Shown here: piece after piece, positions 47,901 to 56,590 of the stretch
How positions within the stretch are numbered: position 1 is the first letter of the stretch
Layout of the letters: the number at the start of each line of letters is the position of its first letter
DNA from: Gonocerus acuteangulatus
Lineage: Eukaryota; Arthropoda; Insecta; Hemiptera; Coreidae
Length of the DNA stretch: 64,000 nt
Assembly: GCA_946811695.1 (NCBI GenBank)
Contig: OX328125.1
Location: 98,287,210 to 98,351,209, forward strand
Reading direction: 5' to 3'
Notes under the pieces: model-generated
The model's database searches: none
The model's input: only the letters and a program-made list of their open reading frames with translations
Told to the model about the DNA's origin: nothing
Program-made: the position numbers and the translations under genes

Positions 47901-48769
47901 TAAGTAATATGTTAAATTAAAAAAAGCTACAAATAAAATTATCTCAAATTGAAGAAATTCCTCTTTTTCTAGATGTGAAATTATTTTACCAAAACTCGAG
48001 TACTATAGTTGTGGTATGATGATAGCAATATTGTAGGCCATATTACCATCAGTCTAGGGCATATTGTAATTCAATTAAGAATTATGAATTACGATTACAT
48101 TGTATTTGTAGTTCATGAATTAGAATTACATCAAGAATAATAATTCAATTACATTGTAATCCTGTAATGTGATTGAAGCACTAAATATATAATTCAAATA
48201 TCAATTACCAAGAATTGTAATTGAATTACAATTGTAATTATAAGTGTAATTATCAGCAATTATGATAGTAAATAATTAAAATATTAAATGTATTAAGAAT
48301 TGCAATTGTATTATAATTCTAATTCAATTAAAATTGTAATTCAATTAAAATTCAAATACCTGAGATTACTGTAATGGATATTGATTTTTTTTTGGGGGGT
48401 GCTTCGACTGCTAGGGTCATTAGCACCTGTAATTGACATTTTCAGACTTCATAATATCATTTTAATTACATTTGAATTCAAATTTACACAACACGGATTA
48501 CCATATATACTTGATTGATAAACAGACAATACACAGTCTATTACTGTAGATAATGTTACTTAATTCTTCGATACATCAGTAAATGGTTAATAGTGTATAT
48601 CACTGCATCTGGATATACCTGGAGAGGCTGTCGTACCCTCCTCGGAACCCTGAGGCGAGCCTAGAGACCCTTGACTCCCGCCGTTCAGACCTAGGCCTAA
48701 CTGTTCGGCTACTTCGCTGTGATCCTGGTGATGAACGTAGTCGAACAGCGAGGATCCGGTCATCTCCAC
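26371..48769 (-). CDS. trh: trachealess-like bHLH-PAS transcription factor, 3' half (8 exons; 5' end outside window)
   Basis: Joins 48769-48619, 42477-42362, 37222-37029, 34974-34868, 32770-32623, 31998-31868, 28358-28213 and 27360-26371. All introns are GT-AG, phases match at every junction, and the total is 1983 nt (660 residues plus TAG). The family is a DNA-binding nuclear factor that dimerises with Tango/ARNT and recognises ACGTG-type sites; in flies it specifies tracheae and salivary ducts. Seen here: PAS-A with [18 protein letters not shown], the linker [20 protein letters not shown], and PAS-B with [34 protein letters not shown] and NIICVNYVV. The C-terminal region contains [17 protein letters not shown] and [17 protein letters not shown], which I recognise as trh-type. 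The HCEP and LCHGED wording favours trh over sim, dysfusion or Hif. The bHLH and early PAS-A are missing, and I found no matching exon up to 64000, so they are probably beyond the window edge. Introns reach 6-11 kb and are full of transposons. Identity is very secure; function in this organism is inferred. Confidence 0.93.
27928..28062 (+). repeat. tRNA-derived SINE family B, intronic copy in trh
   Basis: AGGCGAGTGTTAAGGCGTGA head, box B GGGTTCGATTCCC (27965-27977), TGGTGGCTTTTCTTTAG body and TTCTTAGTTAATAATAATGG tail. Confidence 0.75.
28213..28358 (-). CDS. trh: trh exon: charged linker
   Basis: Encodes (E)[20 protein letters not shown] and then an acidic and Gln/His-rich stretch ending LHEHPQ. 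No domain is visible. It is included because acceptor TTGCAG and donor GTAATA fit the phases of both neighbours exactly (phase 1 in, phase 0 out). The linker is expected to vary between species. Confidence 0.8.
28400..29148. other. trh intron, no gene seen
   Basis: Contains an 80-codon plus frame (28541-28783) without recognisable domain; not called. Confidence 0.5.
29150..29313 (-). repeat. tRNA-derived SINE family C
   Basis: Minus strand: CTGGTCTCCCCGAGGCCTTG head, box B GTGGGTTCGATTCCCACC, then GGCAGCAGGGATTTTTCTCA. The tail is GATGTCGGTGCGCCGTTA. It matches the copy at 47295-47480. Confidence 0.75.
29341..30283 (-). repeat. 5S-rRNA-derived SINE (SINE3 type) split by a Merlin MITE
   Basis: Parts 30161-30283 and 29341-29406 on the minus strand. 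The head GGCCAACGGCCATAGCC, the box-like AGTTAAGCAACGTCGGGC (30240-30210) and GGGTGACCGACCAAGTGCTG follow 5S rRNA order end to end (about 115 nt). The non-5S tail is GGCAACCTCCAGATAGCCC..GTTAATAGCCCAACC. It is a SINE or 5S pseudogene, not a functional 5S gene: several core positions differ and a transposon interrupts the tail. Confidence 0.7.
29407..30152. mobile_element. 746-bp Merlin-type MITE, 8-bp target duplication
   Basis: Perfect duplication CCGTCCAT at 29399-29406 and 30153-30160. Inverted ends start GGTAAATGTGAAGGAGCG and extend with few changes for about 150 bp on each side (GTTGCACTATAAAGTATTTT, GAAAGAAGTTATTAAGCACT). A central perfect palindrome lies near 29740-29830. Ends and subterminal sequence match the larger element at 41110-42269, which encodes a Merlin-like zinc-ribbon. 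No coding itself. Confidence 0.8.
30284..31860. other. trh intron, mostly unassigned
   Basis: Includes a 5S-like head fragment GCCAACGAGCATAGCCACGT (30536) fused to a family X-like end (CGCGCTAAGAT...GTCGGACTTTTT, about 30577-30620). Nothing else recognised. Confidence 0.45.
31868..31998 (-). CDS. trh: trh exon: post-PAS segment
   Basis: Encodes (S)[18 protein letters not shown] and an acidic Ser/Gly-rich tail ending GSPGSDTG. It directly follows PAS-B, where trh proteins carry a conserved MDC.QL motif. Acceptor TTGCAG and donor GTTAGC; phase 2 in, phase 1 out. The donor is slightly off consensus but maintains phase. Confidence 0.88.
32623..32770 (-). CDS. trh: trh exon: PAS-B beta-sheet end
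   Basis: The 148-bp exon has acceptor TTTACAG and donor GTAAGA. It encodes (L)[19 protein letters not shown], then [20 protein letters not shown] and NIICVNYVV(S). The GQVxTxYYR and [13 protein letters not shown] motifs complete the PAS-B fold. It is in frame with both neighbouring exons. Confidence 0.95.
33038..33257. mobile_element. head-to-head PLE terminal-repeat insertion with 16-bp target duplication
   Basis: CAATTTCATTATAGGA occurs at 33038-33053 and 33242-33257. The insert is a near-perfect palindrome (about 33056-33206): AGCGTTGATCGCCGGGGTTT, CAGTGTTCTTATTCAATAAA and CATTTTATTTGCTAAA on the left recur complemented on the right. It shares CGGGGTT(T)CGGTCA, CAATAAAAC and the CGATC..TCTCAAT end with PLE family 1 terminal repeats but carries no coding and no CTGATGA core. 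Confidence 0.7.
33258..34860. other. trh intron, AT-rich, no gene seen
   Basis: Apart from the 41-bp tandem repeat at 33818-33980, poly-A (33420-33439) and T-rich tracts, nothing recognisable. Confidence 0.5.
33818..33980 (+). repeat. 41-bp tandem repeat, about 4 copies
   Basis: ATGTTGGTTTATTATAAGCC begins at 33820, 33861, 33902 and 33943, each followed by AGCGAGTCAATAATTATT. Copies are essentially identical, implying recent expansion. Confidence 0.9.
34868..34974 (-). CDS. trh: trh exon: PAS-B alpha-helical part
   Basis: Starts with one base completing an Arg codon (AG|A), then [20 protein letters not shown] and [15 protein letters not shown]. It ends one base into a Leu codon at T|GTAAGTA. 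The LLDYTAEEI and [14 protein letters not shown] wording is characteristic of trh PAS-B. The donor is near-consensus. Confidence 0.94.
35170..35634. repeat. 15-bp minisatellite, about 31 copies, in a trh intron
   Basis: Unit ATTAGGTAGGATGTT or ATTAGGTAGGATGGT (variants GGGTGTT). Because 15 is divisible by 3, both strands stay open: minus gives repeated [10 protein letters not shown], plus gives [10 protein letters not shown]. Variant units are arranged in blocks suggesting higher-order duplication. No evidence of translation. Confidence 0.92.
35660..36270. other. trh intron, no gene seen
   Basis: No recognised element or exon. Confidence 0.5.
36270..36625 (+). repeat. dispersed repeat family X, intronic copy
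   Basis: Inverted relative to 44745-45200: GCTAAAGCTATCGCC, ACGAGTACTT, CGGATTCTGCTGGTTAA, TTCATCAAAATCGGACC and CACTTCCGGATTGCGTCATG, then a G-tract (36606-36617) and GGAACCGCGCTA. Non-coding despite a 102-codon frame. Confidence 0.6.
36645..36872 (-). repeat. tRNA-derived SINE family A, diverged copy
   Basis: Minus strand GTCTCAATGGTAGAACATTC (box A region), then ATGACCAGGTTTCAAAACTC (box B region), AGATTTTATCTTCTCGTGTC and GGTCCCAG-like body. Confidence 0.6.
37029..37222 (-). CDS. trh: trh exon: PAS-A end, linker and PAS-B start
   Basis: Phase 0 start after TTGCAG and phase 2 end at GTAATC. It encodes [20 protein letters not shown], then [20 protein letters not shown] and [16 protein letters not shown], closing with AHCEP. 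This is the end of PAS-A, the short linker and the beta strands opening PAS-B. A TIR transposon starts only 50 bp upstream of the acceptor (37272). Confidence 0.94.
37272..38016. mobile_element. ACAGGGTG TIR element adjacent to a trh exon
   Basis: Left end ACAGGGTGACCCGCATTGAG; right end complemented AAAGGGTGTCCCGCATTGAG, continuing ATG(A/T)CATAAC. 745 bp, no coding. Its left end lies 50 bp from the acceptor of exon 37029-37222. Confidence 0.65.
38075..38195 (+). repeat. SINE family A 3' part
   Basis: GACCACACTATCTCCCTAGT, GTCATGAATCAGATACC and GGCCTGTTACGGGACTGATT followed by a T-tract, the same order as the complement of 22590-22690. Confidence 0.65.
38610..38862 (+). pseudogene. LINE C-terminal Cys-His fragment
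   Basis: The frame [20 protein letters not shown], then [20 protein letters not shown] and a short tail FLRFAKF, carries C..C.......Y....C, the RT-downstream motif of many non-LTR elements. Only the last ~80 residues remain; clade not assignable. Confidence 0.5.
38870..41100. other. trh intron, repeats and unassigned sequence
   Basis: Ends of an unidentified retroelement with a short ATTGATTGATTG tail (39627-39642), a G-tract (40049-40062) and a stretch at 40765-40902 open on plus. No supported gene. Confidence 0.45.
41110..42269 (+). mobile_element. Merlin transposon, deletion derivative, 8-bp target duplication
   Basis: Duplication CTATTTTA at 41102-41109 and 42270-42277. Ends GGTAATACTGAAGGAGAGCG and its complement are inverted and extend >100 bp. 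The interior keeps the start of an IS1016/ISXO2-type transposase (41585-41908) but lacks the DDE domain. GG-starting ends plus 8-bp duplication fit the Merlin superfamily. It ends 84 bp from a trh exon. Confidence 0.8.
41585..41908 (+). pseudogene. Merlin transposase N-terminus with zinc ribbon
   Basis: 107 residues: [20 protein letters not shown], then [30 protein letters not shown] and [20 protein letters not shown]. The C..C...(21)..C-type ribbon followed by KNSWFHSKL matches the ISXO2-like N-terminus, where the DDE domain should follow. Instead there are three short repeats of [11 protein letters not shown] type and a stop. The first part also forms a hairpin with itself (CACAATCGAGAAGAATTACT at 41613 against 41658-41679). 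Confidence 0.65.
42362..42477 (-). CDS. trh: trh exon: PAS-A second half
   Basis: Starts with CA after TTTCAG, completing a codon split in phase 1, and ends phase 0 at AGG|GTGAGT. It encodes [18 protein letters not shown] followed by CHFKSSGYR, the most conserved stretch of PAS-A in the NPAS1/3-trh group. The exon was too short to stand out as an open frame and was found by matching the missing PAS-A segment. A Merlin element ends 84 bp beyond its donor side (42277), and a tandem repeat array begins about 250 bp on its acceptor side. Confidence 0.92.
42530..42570 (+). repeat. (GT)n microsatellite
   Basis: About 20 GT units near the upstream side of trh exon 42362-42477 (within the intron). 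Confidence 0.9.
42728..45681 (+). repeat. tandem array of dispersed repeat family X
   Basis: ACAGACATAAAAAGTTTTAG begins copies at 42729, 43589, 44106 and (as ...TTTTGG) 45361, all in the same direction. A and C share about 600 bp almost identically, including GACACGCCATTATAATAATT. B has a deletion, and C contains an inverted fragment with (TA)n at 44745-45200. Copies carry CGGAACCGCGCTAAGATGATG and GTCCTGCGAGACGGACTTTT. Non-coding. Confidence 0.75.
45682..46969 (-). mobile_element. mariner element, apparently complete, 1288 bp
   Basis: Inverted ends TAGGGTTGGCAAATAAGTCC...GGTTTTT are identical at both sides for about 32 bp, flanked by TA (45680-45681 and 46970-46971). It encodes an uninterrupted transposase on the minus strand. 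It is inserted in copy D of the family X array, so it is younger than that array. Confidence 0.9.
45758..46786 (-). CDS. mariner transposase, intact frame (342 aa)
   Basis: A DD34D transposase for cut-and-paste at TA. I choose the start [20 protein letters not shown], 15 codons inside the open frame, because mariner proteins start this close to the first HTH. HTH and linker: [20 protein letters not shown] and [11 protein letters not shown]. Second [23 protein letters not shown] with WVPHSLTE. Catalytic residues: [11 protein letters not shown] (first D), [13 protein letters not shown] (second D) and [20 protein letters not shown] (third D). Length and all motifs are complete, with no stop or frameshift. 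Whether it is expressed is unknown. Confidence 0.92.
   Translation of the reverse strand: MDGNLLHYRHILLYYFKKGKRAAEAHKKICEVYGDKALTERTCQNWFAKFRAGNFDINDAPRPGRPQEIESIDVTAIVDQNPSQSVRDIAEALDISHASVENHLRKLGYVSRLDVWVPHSLTEANLAKRISICDSLRKRQENDLFLKRLVTGDEKWIVYDNVVRKKSWRPSNEPPGTTSKAGLHPKKIMLSVWWDFKGVIFYDLLPQGKSIDFTLYCSQLTKLNESIRRKRPELANRKGVVFHHDNARPHTSLVTRNKLLALGWDLLPHPPYSPDLAPSDYHLFRSLQNSLGGKRFENEQGVREHLDHFFANKPQTFYEHGIIQLMERWGKVIENNGHYIVD
47060..47535 (+). repeat. family X copy with SINE insertion
   Basis: GAATAGGGATATGATCAGGAACC and, after the SINE, GGAACCGCGCTAAGATGACG and TTCCTGCGAGTCGGACTTTT rebuild the family X end. GGAACC occurs on both sides of the SINE and may be its target duplication. Confidence 0.6.
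47295..47480 (+). repeat. tRNA-derived SINE family C, full copy with poly-A
   Basis: GGGGTCTCCCGTGGTCTAAT head, box A-like TGGTCTAATGG (47306-47316) and box B GGGTTCGATTCCC (47349-47361). Body TTATCATCCCACGGCTCGC; tail GATGTCGGCGCTAATGACC and GATGCGCCGT, then about 19 A. Well preserved. Confidence 0.8.
47540..48615. other. trh intron, AT-rich with cryptic palindromic repeat
   Basis: 48060-48370 consists of AATTGTAATTGAATTACAATT-like inverted units. Otherwise featureless. Confidence 0.55.
48619..48769 (-). CDS. trh: trh exon: PAS-A middle plus Gly/Ser-rich insert
   Basis: Codes 50 residues in phase 0 after a TTCCAG acceptor, beginning [20 protein letters not shown]. It continues with AEQLGLGL and then a Gly/Ser/Glu-rich stretch, and ends in phase 1 at a GTATAT donor. 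[21 protein letters not shown] is the trh PAS-A core. The low-complexity insert after LGLGL also sits at this place in the fly protein. This is the most upstream exon I could find. Confidence 0.9.
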
Positions 48770-51700
48770 CTGGAACGAGAACATTCATTTATAATGAGTT
48801 ATGGTTTGTTTGTGTGGGGATGAGTAATTGAATATGTATTGAAGATCATTAATTTATCGATGTTTAATGATTACATCAGAATGAAAGGGGACAATAATTC
48901 TTAAGGAATTTCCTTACAAACATATTATGGAAAATTAACATTTTCTCTGCAGAAATATGACTGTTCTATTCAATCAAATGGGGAGATTTAATAGACAAAA
49001 TATTGTCATACAATAGTCGAGAAAAACAGTTCTTATTGACAGCAATCACTGCAGCACAAATTGGAATCGCCATGTTAAATTTGCCAGGAGGTAAATCGAA
49101 TACGTAAATATAATAAATTAAATTATAATTATAATATTATAGTTAAACCGTCTCGTCAATAATAAGGTCATAAATATAAGTCTTCCTCTATTTTACATAT
49201 TAAATACTTGGCTAATATAATTTAAAATCTTTTACGGAATAAGACGGGTGAGGACAGGTGGGATGCGAGGTTTCACAACCGAGGCCATGATGTTGATGAG
49301 TTGGCTCAAATAGTTTAAAATGAATACACAGCTATACTCACACACACAAAAAAATCCCAATCTGGAGTCAGAAAAGCTTCCACCACTTCTTGGTTTAAGC
49401 CTAACCCTCTAAAACTCATAATTTAGGCTACTTATAAAAAAAAAAAAAAAAAAAAAAATTATTCAAAAATGAAAGTTACTACCTTAAATAATTTATTTTA
49501 GTACGTTTATTTAATTTACTTCAATTGATACATTGCTTGAATCAAACATTTTTTAGGGGTTGCATTTTGGGATGCATCATCATTCAGAGTAGGAATTACC
49601 TCCGGTAGCGTTGGGTCAATTGTTGCAAAGAAACGCACAGAATGCATCAGAAATCAAATTAAGTACTCAAGCATAAGCAGAAACGCAGAATTTTGAGAAA
49701 ATTCATATATTCAAAGCATGTAGTATATGCATAGTTTCTGTAACTTGGCTCCTAATGGACCCATCGAGTCTCTTCTGAGCAGTGATAGGCCGTATATAGA
49801 AAAAAGTCATTCATTTTGGTTAACGACTTCAATAACAAGAGTATAGAGTAAAATATCCTGAATTATGTCTTTTGGGAGATTTTCCTTAAACTAAGAATTG
49901 CTGGGGGTTTTCTGACCCCAGAATCGGTTTTAGCTACCCCAAAAACATGGCCTGCTCTGTGGGCCTGTACTTTTATATTTTTTGTGAGTGGCTGTGTGAT
50001 TTATATATTGTAAGTTTTATGTTTTACTATGATAATTATGAATCAATAACTTTATATTTTTTTAAATTTGGGGAAAAGCCGAATAGACCTCAAAACGGCA
50101 ACATATTTCAACAGCCGTCAACAAAGACCAAAACATTTTTAAAATCAGTTATATGTTAATATGTAGGTAAACATATCTACATGGATGTCATATGTTATGA
50201 TATGGACATAAAAACCAAGTCTAAACGCCGACGGAAATCAATGACAAGCTCTTCTTGTTTACATTCTGGAATGTAGTTGTAATGTGGAGGATTGCGCTAT
50301 GAACAGCTTGGAATACAGAGGAGTTGTAATGTCTCCTTGAGGGACTCCACCCCTCCCCCGATCCTGTCACTAACATCTCCAATCTCTTCTTGAGGGCTTA
50401 AAATTCAAATCACAGCCTCGCTATAAAACATACGCCACTGACCTTAGAATATCTAATGGGGTTTTACTTTTGGTCTTATTTCAAGGTGAGCTTGCAGACG
50501 TCGCCGACTAAATATACATACATCATTCGTTATTTTCGTTGGTTACTTCTTGGAAGGGGGGGGGCATTATCAAATAGACATTAGTTAAGAAACACAACAG
50601 AAAAGGTGTAAGTGAATATACAACGAACTAATTCCACACTAAATTAACATAGCAAATGATCAGACTTAGGCGAAGAACAGTTGTACACAATCACTTTCCA
50701 TATTAGGGTATCTGTACAGATTTAGATGTGTGGAGAACATTTAAGCAGTAACGCGCCCCTTGCTTTTGAAGCTTGAAGAAGGGGTCCATGCTCAACCGAA
50801 CCTCGCTCCTAGACACTGGACATTGATTTGTAAATGGGGGCCAAGTCCCTGAAGCGTTTTGCATACAAAGAAACAGTGGAAATTAATGAATGTGCTGGCG
50901 TTAGTCCTGCACGAATTTACAAATACTAAATCCTTAAACCTTTGGAAAAGAAGGGAGGTGTTTGCTGCTATATTGGTAAGTCATTTTTCTATCCATTCCA
51001 TTATGAATGCTGGCACCAGCTTTCATAAATACTTCTGGCAGACACATTTCTTAGCGAGCCCTTTCCCGAAAAGAAGTCAACCTCCCACATTTGGGACTCT
51101 AACCCCCTTCTTCCGCATGAGAATCAAGCTTGCCGGCCACTTGACCAAGGGCACACCCTCGAATTTAAGTAAATGAATATTTTTTTGAGGAAATGGCATA
51201 AGGATGGGTTTTCCAAATTAAACAGAAGTGACGTCATTTGTTAATCGAACGAAAATTGATTTTGGGGAGGATAAGCAACAACAGTTATTGTTGACTACGT
51301 TAATCACCTTGATAATTTTTTGTTCATACTTTAGTTAGTACTTCGGTTTGTGCCGTGATCGTTGCGCTTTTCCTTTGTAGGCCTGCAGGTACACTTTTGA
51401 TATGCTCATTAACGTAGGGAAACGAATGAAATGATTTTCAAGGTGACACAGGTGGGGTTTTTTTTTTGTGGATAATGATAGAGTTTTAAAAATAATTTTA
51501 GTTGCATAGAATTGTTAAATTCAATCGAAATATTTCCTACAAGTTTGAAATTTATCTATACTCAGACACTTAAATTTTGGTTACATTTGTAATTAAGGAA
51601 ATATTGGAGAAAAAATGAAAAGTTTTGGGATCTTGGTATATTTTCTTAAATATATCGAAAGCGGTTAGAAAATCGTGGTAAGTTGAAGGAAACCATCCAG

Positions 51701-54060
51701 AAACTTACTAAATTCTTTACAAGAAATGTTCTGGAGTAATATTCGATGGGGCGTTGTTAATCGGAGAAATTAGTTCTTATAAATTCATAAGTGAAGACGG
51801 TTTTTTTTTTTTTACATATGTTGACATTTTCAGGAATGGTTGTCAATCTATCTACTGTTTGTATTTTAAGCTTTAAGGAAACGATCTAAGATGGTGCAGT
51901 TCCTGCGAGTCGGATTTTTTAATGAAGTGCTTTATTAAATGTAAATACTTTTGGAAATATGAACTCTGAAGTTTTATATGACAATAAAATTGTATGGATT
52001 CAGATAAATATATCGTTGAAGCATCATTATGTGTAATGGAACGTACCAATAATCCATAATGAATTACCATGTTCCGATATGAACGGCACCATAGTTGGTA
52101 AATGCACCGAGTGCAGAACGCGAGTTTGTGGTTCAAAATGAGATATTTTTGTCGAAAAATTAAGATTTCAAAACGCTTATGCATATAAGACTACAAGCAG
52201 AGTTGAGCGAAGCGGAAAAGCAAAGGGCATAGCGCAGAAATGAAATATGTCTGGGTAAAGGGGGGGGGGGTACAGTTGACCTGCTGGCAAAGCATAGCAT
52301 AGCAACGATTCCAACTCGGATGAATTTTGCATCTCTCAACGCTGTCATTCGCTTTGCTCTTTGCAGTCTCTATGCTACACTCCGCTTACGGTCTCTAGGA
52401 TACACTCCTCTCGACTGACTTTCGAGGACATATGTATATGTTTTTACAGGGAAGGAAATTAATACAGCAGCAATATGTCTTGTTGTGGACAAGTAAATAC
52501 ATGACTAGATTACTAGGCAGTCTCCCAAGATATATCATAGACCTGAAGCAGGACATCCTCTCAGGAGGACCTGACACAGGAGAGTCTATTTTTCCGGTTG
52601 TACATTCCAGAGGCCTGGAAGGTACACCTGGAGGGGGAGAGGTTGGCTGGAAAGGCGCCAGAGAGAACAATAAGGCATAAAGAGGCTGATTAGTGAGTCA
52701 GGGAGTAACCCGGAGCGGTGGACATGCATAGAGATTGGCTATGGACGATGGGCACAAAGACAGGAAACTTGAACCGTTAACTTCTCATGCCAAATACTTC
52801 TCAGGGCGGTGGCTGGCTGCTTCTGGCGGCAAGGAGTATCGGCGGAAGGATGTCTTCATCCGGCTCAAATCGGCCAAATGATGACTTTGGTCCACCACAA
52901 GTTCATAAGTACGACCTCAATGGCTGATCAAAGAAAAAAAAGCTCATCAGGTTTGCATTTGATTCAACATTAAATTGGCTTCATATCACAGGATTGCTGA
53001 TCAATTCATTAAATGGCACCAAGGGTACAGCCAGACGATGTGGTACCACAATTGTCGCAAACCAGATAACAAAGGTCTGCGAACAAGAAACAGTATGCAA
53101 TGTTTTGACTGCTTCCCTTGGATGTTTGCATGTTCAAACAAAAAACAATATCGTCTAGTTATTAAGCAAAACTGGTTCTTTGAATACCACTTGAGCTGTT
53201 ATTCAGCGTCAAACCTCAAATTTGATAGTTGCTACCAGGTTGTCAATCTTATGAATCACATAGGTTTTTGCACTTTCATATTTAGTATTGAAATAGAGCC
53301 GAAAGGGGACGAATAGGGTTGAAGAAGGAGAGGCGTAAGAATCCCCAAAATCATATCTTAACAAGTGGTCAATTTGTTTCTCTGAAAATTCAGCATGCAT
53401 TCCTGAATATTTTTAGTTTGTACGCAATAAAAATAATGGTGTTTTTGTAATTTGTTGTGTTTTTTTATGTGTCCTCATATTTTGCACGAAAATTGTAACT
53501 GATGAACACAAATAGCGGTCATTTTTGGACTCAAAGACATAAAAGAAGCATTTACAGGGCAATGATAACCTCGATTTTTTTTGCCTAAAAACAAACAAAC
53601 AAATATTCGGCTACAATATTCCATGCGGACACTGGCCTGCATTTTTTTTTTTTTATTTCACCATGAAAAGGCCTAGCAGTCCAAGCCAGAGGATATTTTT
53701 TGTTGAAGAAATAGAAAAATCACGCATTAGGAGTAGAGTTCACTCTTGATCAAATTATTAGGTGCAACACTAAGTATAATATTGAGAACTAACGAAATAA
53801 GAATATTATGAAATTAAGAAACCCCCTAAATAAGAAAAGGATGATGCAAAATAATGGATGACTCAATGGAAAAGTTATTTTTAGCTCAAATCTAAGAAAA
53901 AAGGAATTAATTCTCTACCACATTGCCAATCTGGAATAGAAAGGAGCCGATCCTCCAAGATTTGCTATCTCCAATCAACCAATATGAACGTGATTGGAAT
54001 ATCAGCAATATAAAATCGGCCCTTGTCAACATTTAGGAATCCATTATTCTAATAATATGT
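48770..54060. other. presumed trh intron, mostly unassigned
   Basis: Contains a diverged family X copy at about 51400-51915 (AAACGAATGAAATGATTTTC, TTCCTGCGAGTCGGATTTTT), an A-tract (49436-49458) and G-tracts at 50558 and 52260. Open frames of 80-110 codons (for example 50859-51176, 52975-53316) show no domains, and I do not call them. Confidence 0.45.
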
Positions 54061-54062
54061 TC

Positions 54063-54139
<77 letters not shown>
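54063..54139. repeat. (TA)n microsatellite
   Basis: About 38 TA units, one of the longest of some twelve (TA)n tracts. Others: 236-292, 3560-3619, 9360-9410, 9464-9503, 15676-15720, 44884-44926, 55758-55802, 61410-61467, 62624-62694 and 63017-63045. Confidence 0.95.
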
Positions 54140-54142
<3 letters not shown>

Positions 54143-54247
54143 GAGTAAAAGTCGATAAGCGCCTACTGATCGAATGCAACCTCACATGGTGCATTGTGTT
54201 TATATGGATACCAAGACAATGCTAACGTAACGCCACGCCTGTTGGCC

Positions 54248-54380
54248 ATGAGCTTTAAGGCGTGAGTACTTGGTGCCTAGGTTCGTGGGTCCCATTCCCC
54301 TAAAGGGTTGTTACTTTTCTTTCGAAAAAAGAAAAGCCATCAGCTATATCCTGTTTAAAAAGGATTGGCTACCTGTGGAT
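54248..54380 (+). repeat. tRNA-derived SINE family B copy
   Basis: CTTTAAGGCGTGAGTACTTG, GTTCGTGGGTCCCATTCCCC (decayed box B), TACTTTTCTTTCGAAAAAAG and CCATCAGCTATATCCTG. Confidence 0.65.
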
Positions 54381-55753
54381 CTGCATTATGTGGAAGTGGA
54401 CGTTTAAATTTAAGTAAACATATTATCCCATGTAAAGTTTTGTCATAAGTTTTCAAATATATATGGAGATATTGGGTCAAGCAAACAAAAATGACAGCCG
54501 CAAGTGGTCTATATTCCTCAGGGAGAGGTGTGAATGCTATTATTCTGAATATTGTACTGTTCCTTTGTTTCATAATATACAAACATGAGTTTATGGACAT
54601 CTTGAAATTAAGGGACGTTGAAATGATTTTTAGAACCTTAAATTCGCCTAAGTTACTTATTTGTTTCTTGCCAACAAACCCTAGCAGACCAGCAAACTTC
54701 ATATCAAGATATGCCAATATGTCTACTTTCATGGAATAAAAGGAGATTACGATTTGGTCCCATAAAATTAAGTGGCCCCTTATGATTTGGCCTGGTTTGA
54801 GTGTTCCTCGTCCACCGAGGCATTAATAACTAAAGTCGTCGACGTGCATTAAAAGACGCAACAACCACAATACGCACGTTTATCCATTTTACGTATTGTT
54901 TTGACAAACATTAGCTGTACTTTAAATCTATATGTTTTTTTCCCTTGCTGAGATGAGAAACGTAAGAAAGTGTATGATCCTCTGAGGAGATCCGAGCTTC
55001 CTTTACTAAAATGGTCACGTCCTGAGCCTAATTGAAAAGGCTGCTTCTAATAAAGTCTGTCTCTTTCTCTCTCCATCCTTCACCCTCTCTATCCCTGTGC
55101 TTGGAGGGGTAATGAAATACACCCAGGGAACCACACCTCTGGGCGGGAGGATTAACCTTGTTGCAATTAAAGGGATAAAGTTCCCGAAAGGAGGGAGGGA
55201 TCGGAATCAAGTAATAATACTTCTGGGGCGCAATTATATGGTGCAATATCGGGCTGATGTGAATAGGCATCTTCGAGAGCATCATTTTGTTAGGAGTGCA
55301 AAGCCCTGATCAAAGGCAAGGTCCTGATAGAATACAACACCTTGATCAAGTGTAACTTCATAATCGTTTGCACCATCGTGATATTGGGTCGGTGCAAAAA
55401 GAAAGCAGGTATTGAATATTCAGTTTGTTTAGGCAAGTGCTTGCAAAGTCTAGTAAATGGGTTATAAACAATGACTATCAACATTGCTTTTCCTCAAAGA
55501 TTAGTGTCATTCTCAAAATGCGGATCAAACCGCGCATAATATTAACGTTGTTTGGGGCGAAAGAAGCATCAGTAAATAGAGACTGGAGCGATTGTTCCGA
55601 TAATTCCCTCTTGAAGATTTTGATCTCGAAGACAAGGGAGGTCCAATTCATCCAAGAGACCCCAAGGTGTGAAAAGATTTGTAATTAAATCACTTATAAA
55701 GTTAAAAATGTTAAAAGTTATTCGCTCCTTTGCAAAATAACAATCATGAAAAA

Positions 55754-55808
<55 letters not shown>

Positions 55809-56590
55809 TTCGTATCATTCTTTTCTGCAGCTGTAAATGCACTAAGACCTTCATATTCCAGGAAGAAAATGTTGATTATATAATAAAACAATCCAACAAA
55901 TAATCGTTTAAATCGTTTTGATTGTTTTTGCATAATAATTTCGTAATTTGGGTATGAAAAAAAAATTAACATTTTTCAAAATTCAAAGGAAATTATTCAC
56001 ATCCACAACTAAAGCACTTAAACTTTTAAAAACAGTATCCAGATTGAAAGTCAATTTGTCTTTCTTCAGGAATTTTTTAAAATTTATTATTATTGTACAT
56101 CCCTGTGCAGAGAGGTAAACTAAACTACCAATAGTAAAAAGTGAAATTTGACATCTCTAGGAACATTGGAGACCACTGATTTATAGTATGAAATGGATTG
56201 ATGTGAGATTGATATCAAAGACCGTAACCGAGGCGAACCTTTTCCAGAATCAATGTTTCCGTCTGAACAGTTATTGATTCTAAGGAGGCCTATATAAAAA
56301 AAGCGGGTTTCCGTCTGTGTTGGAACGGTGCCGACATCTAAAGCTATTACTTTTTCCCCGTGGGCCACAGACGGTGTGACGAGGACTGATGATTGGGAAC
56401 AAAGCGGCCGAAGGTGTATGCGAGGTTAATAATGATGACGGCTCATCAAGGGTGCGAAGTCAATGGGGCGTGGTGTCTCAGTCGGTGGTCACCCATGGGA
56501 ACTCTTTCAACGGTCACAAAATTTTCAGGGACAGTCGGCTTATTGTCCATTTCCTCCTTTCCGTCGTATGTCGGCCTCTTAGAAAAGGTT
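54381..56590. other. unassigned
   Basis: No recognised gene. The 125-codon minus frame at 54355-54732 lacks domains. (TA)n at 55758-55802. Confidence 0.45.

Noticed and set aside
50859..51176. 105-codon plus frame as a gene
   Set aside because: No family recognised and no conserved features.
52975..53316. 113-codon plus frame as a gene
   Set aside because: No domain; mixed composition and no neighbouring exons.
54355..54732. 125-codon minus frame as a gene
   Set aside because: No recognisable domain, no splice partners, overlaps a SINE tail.
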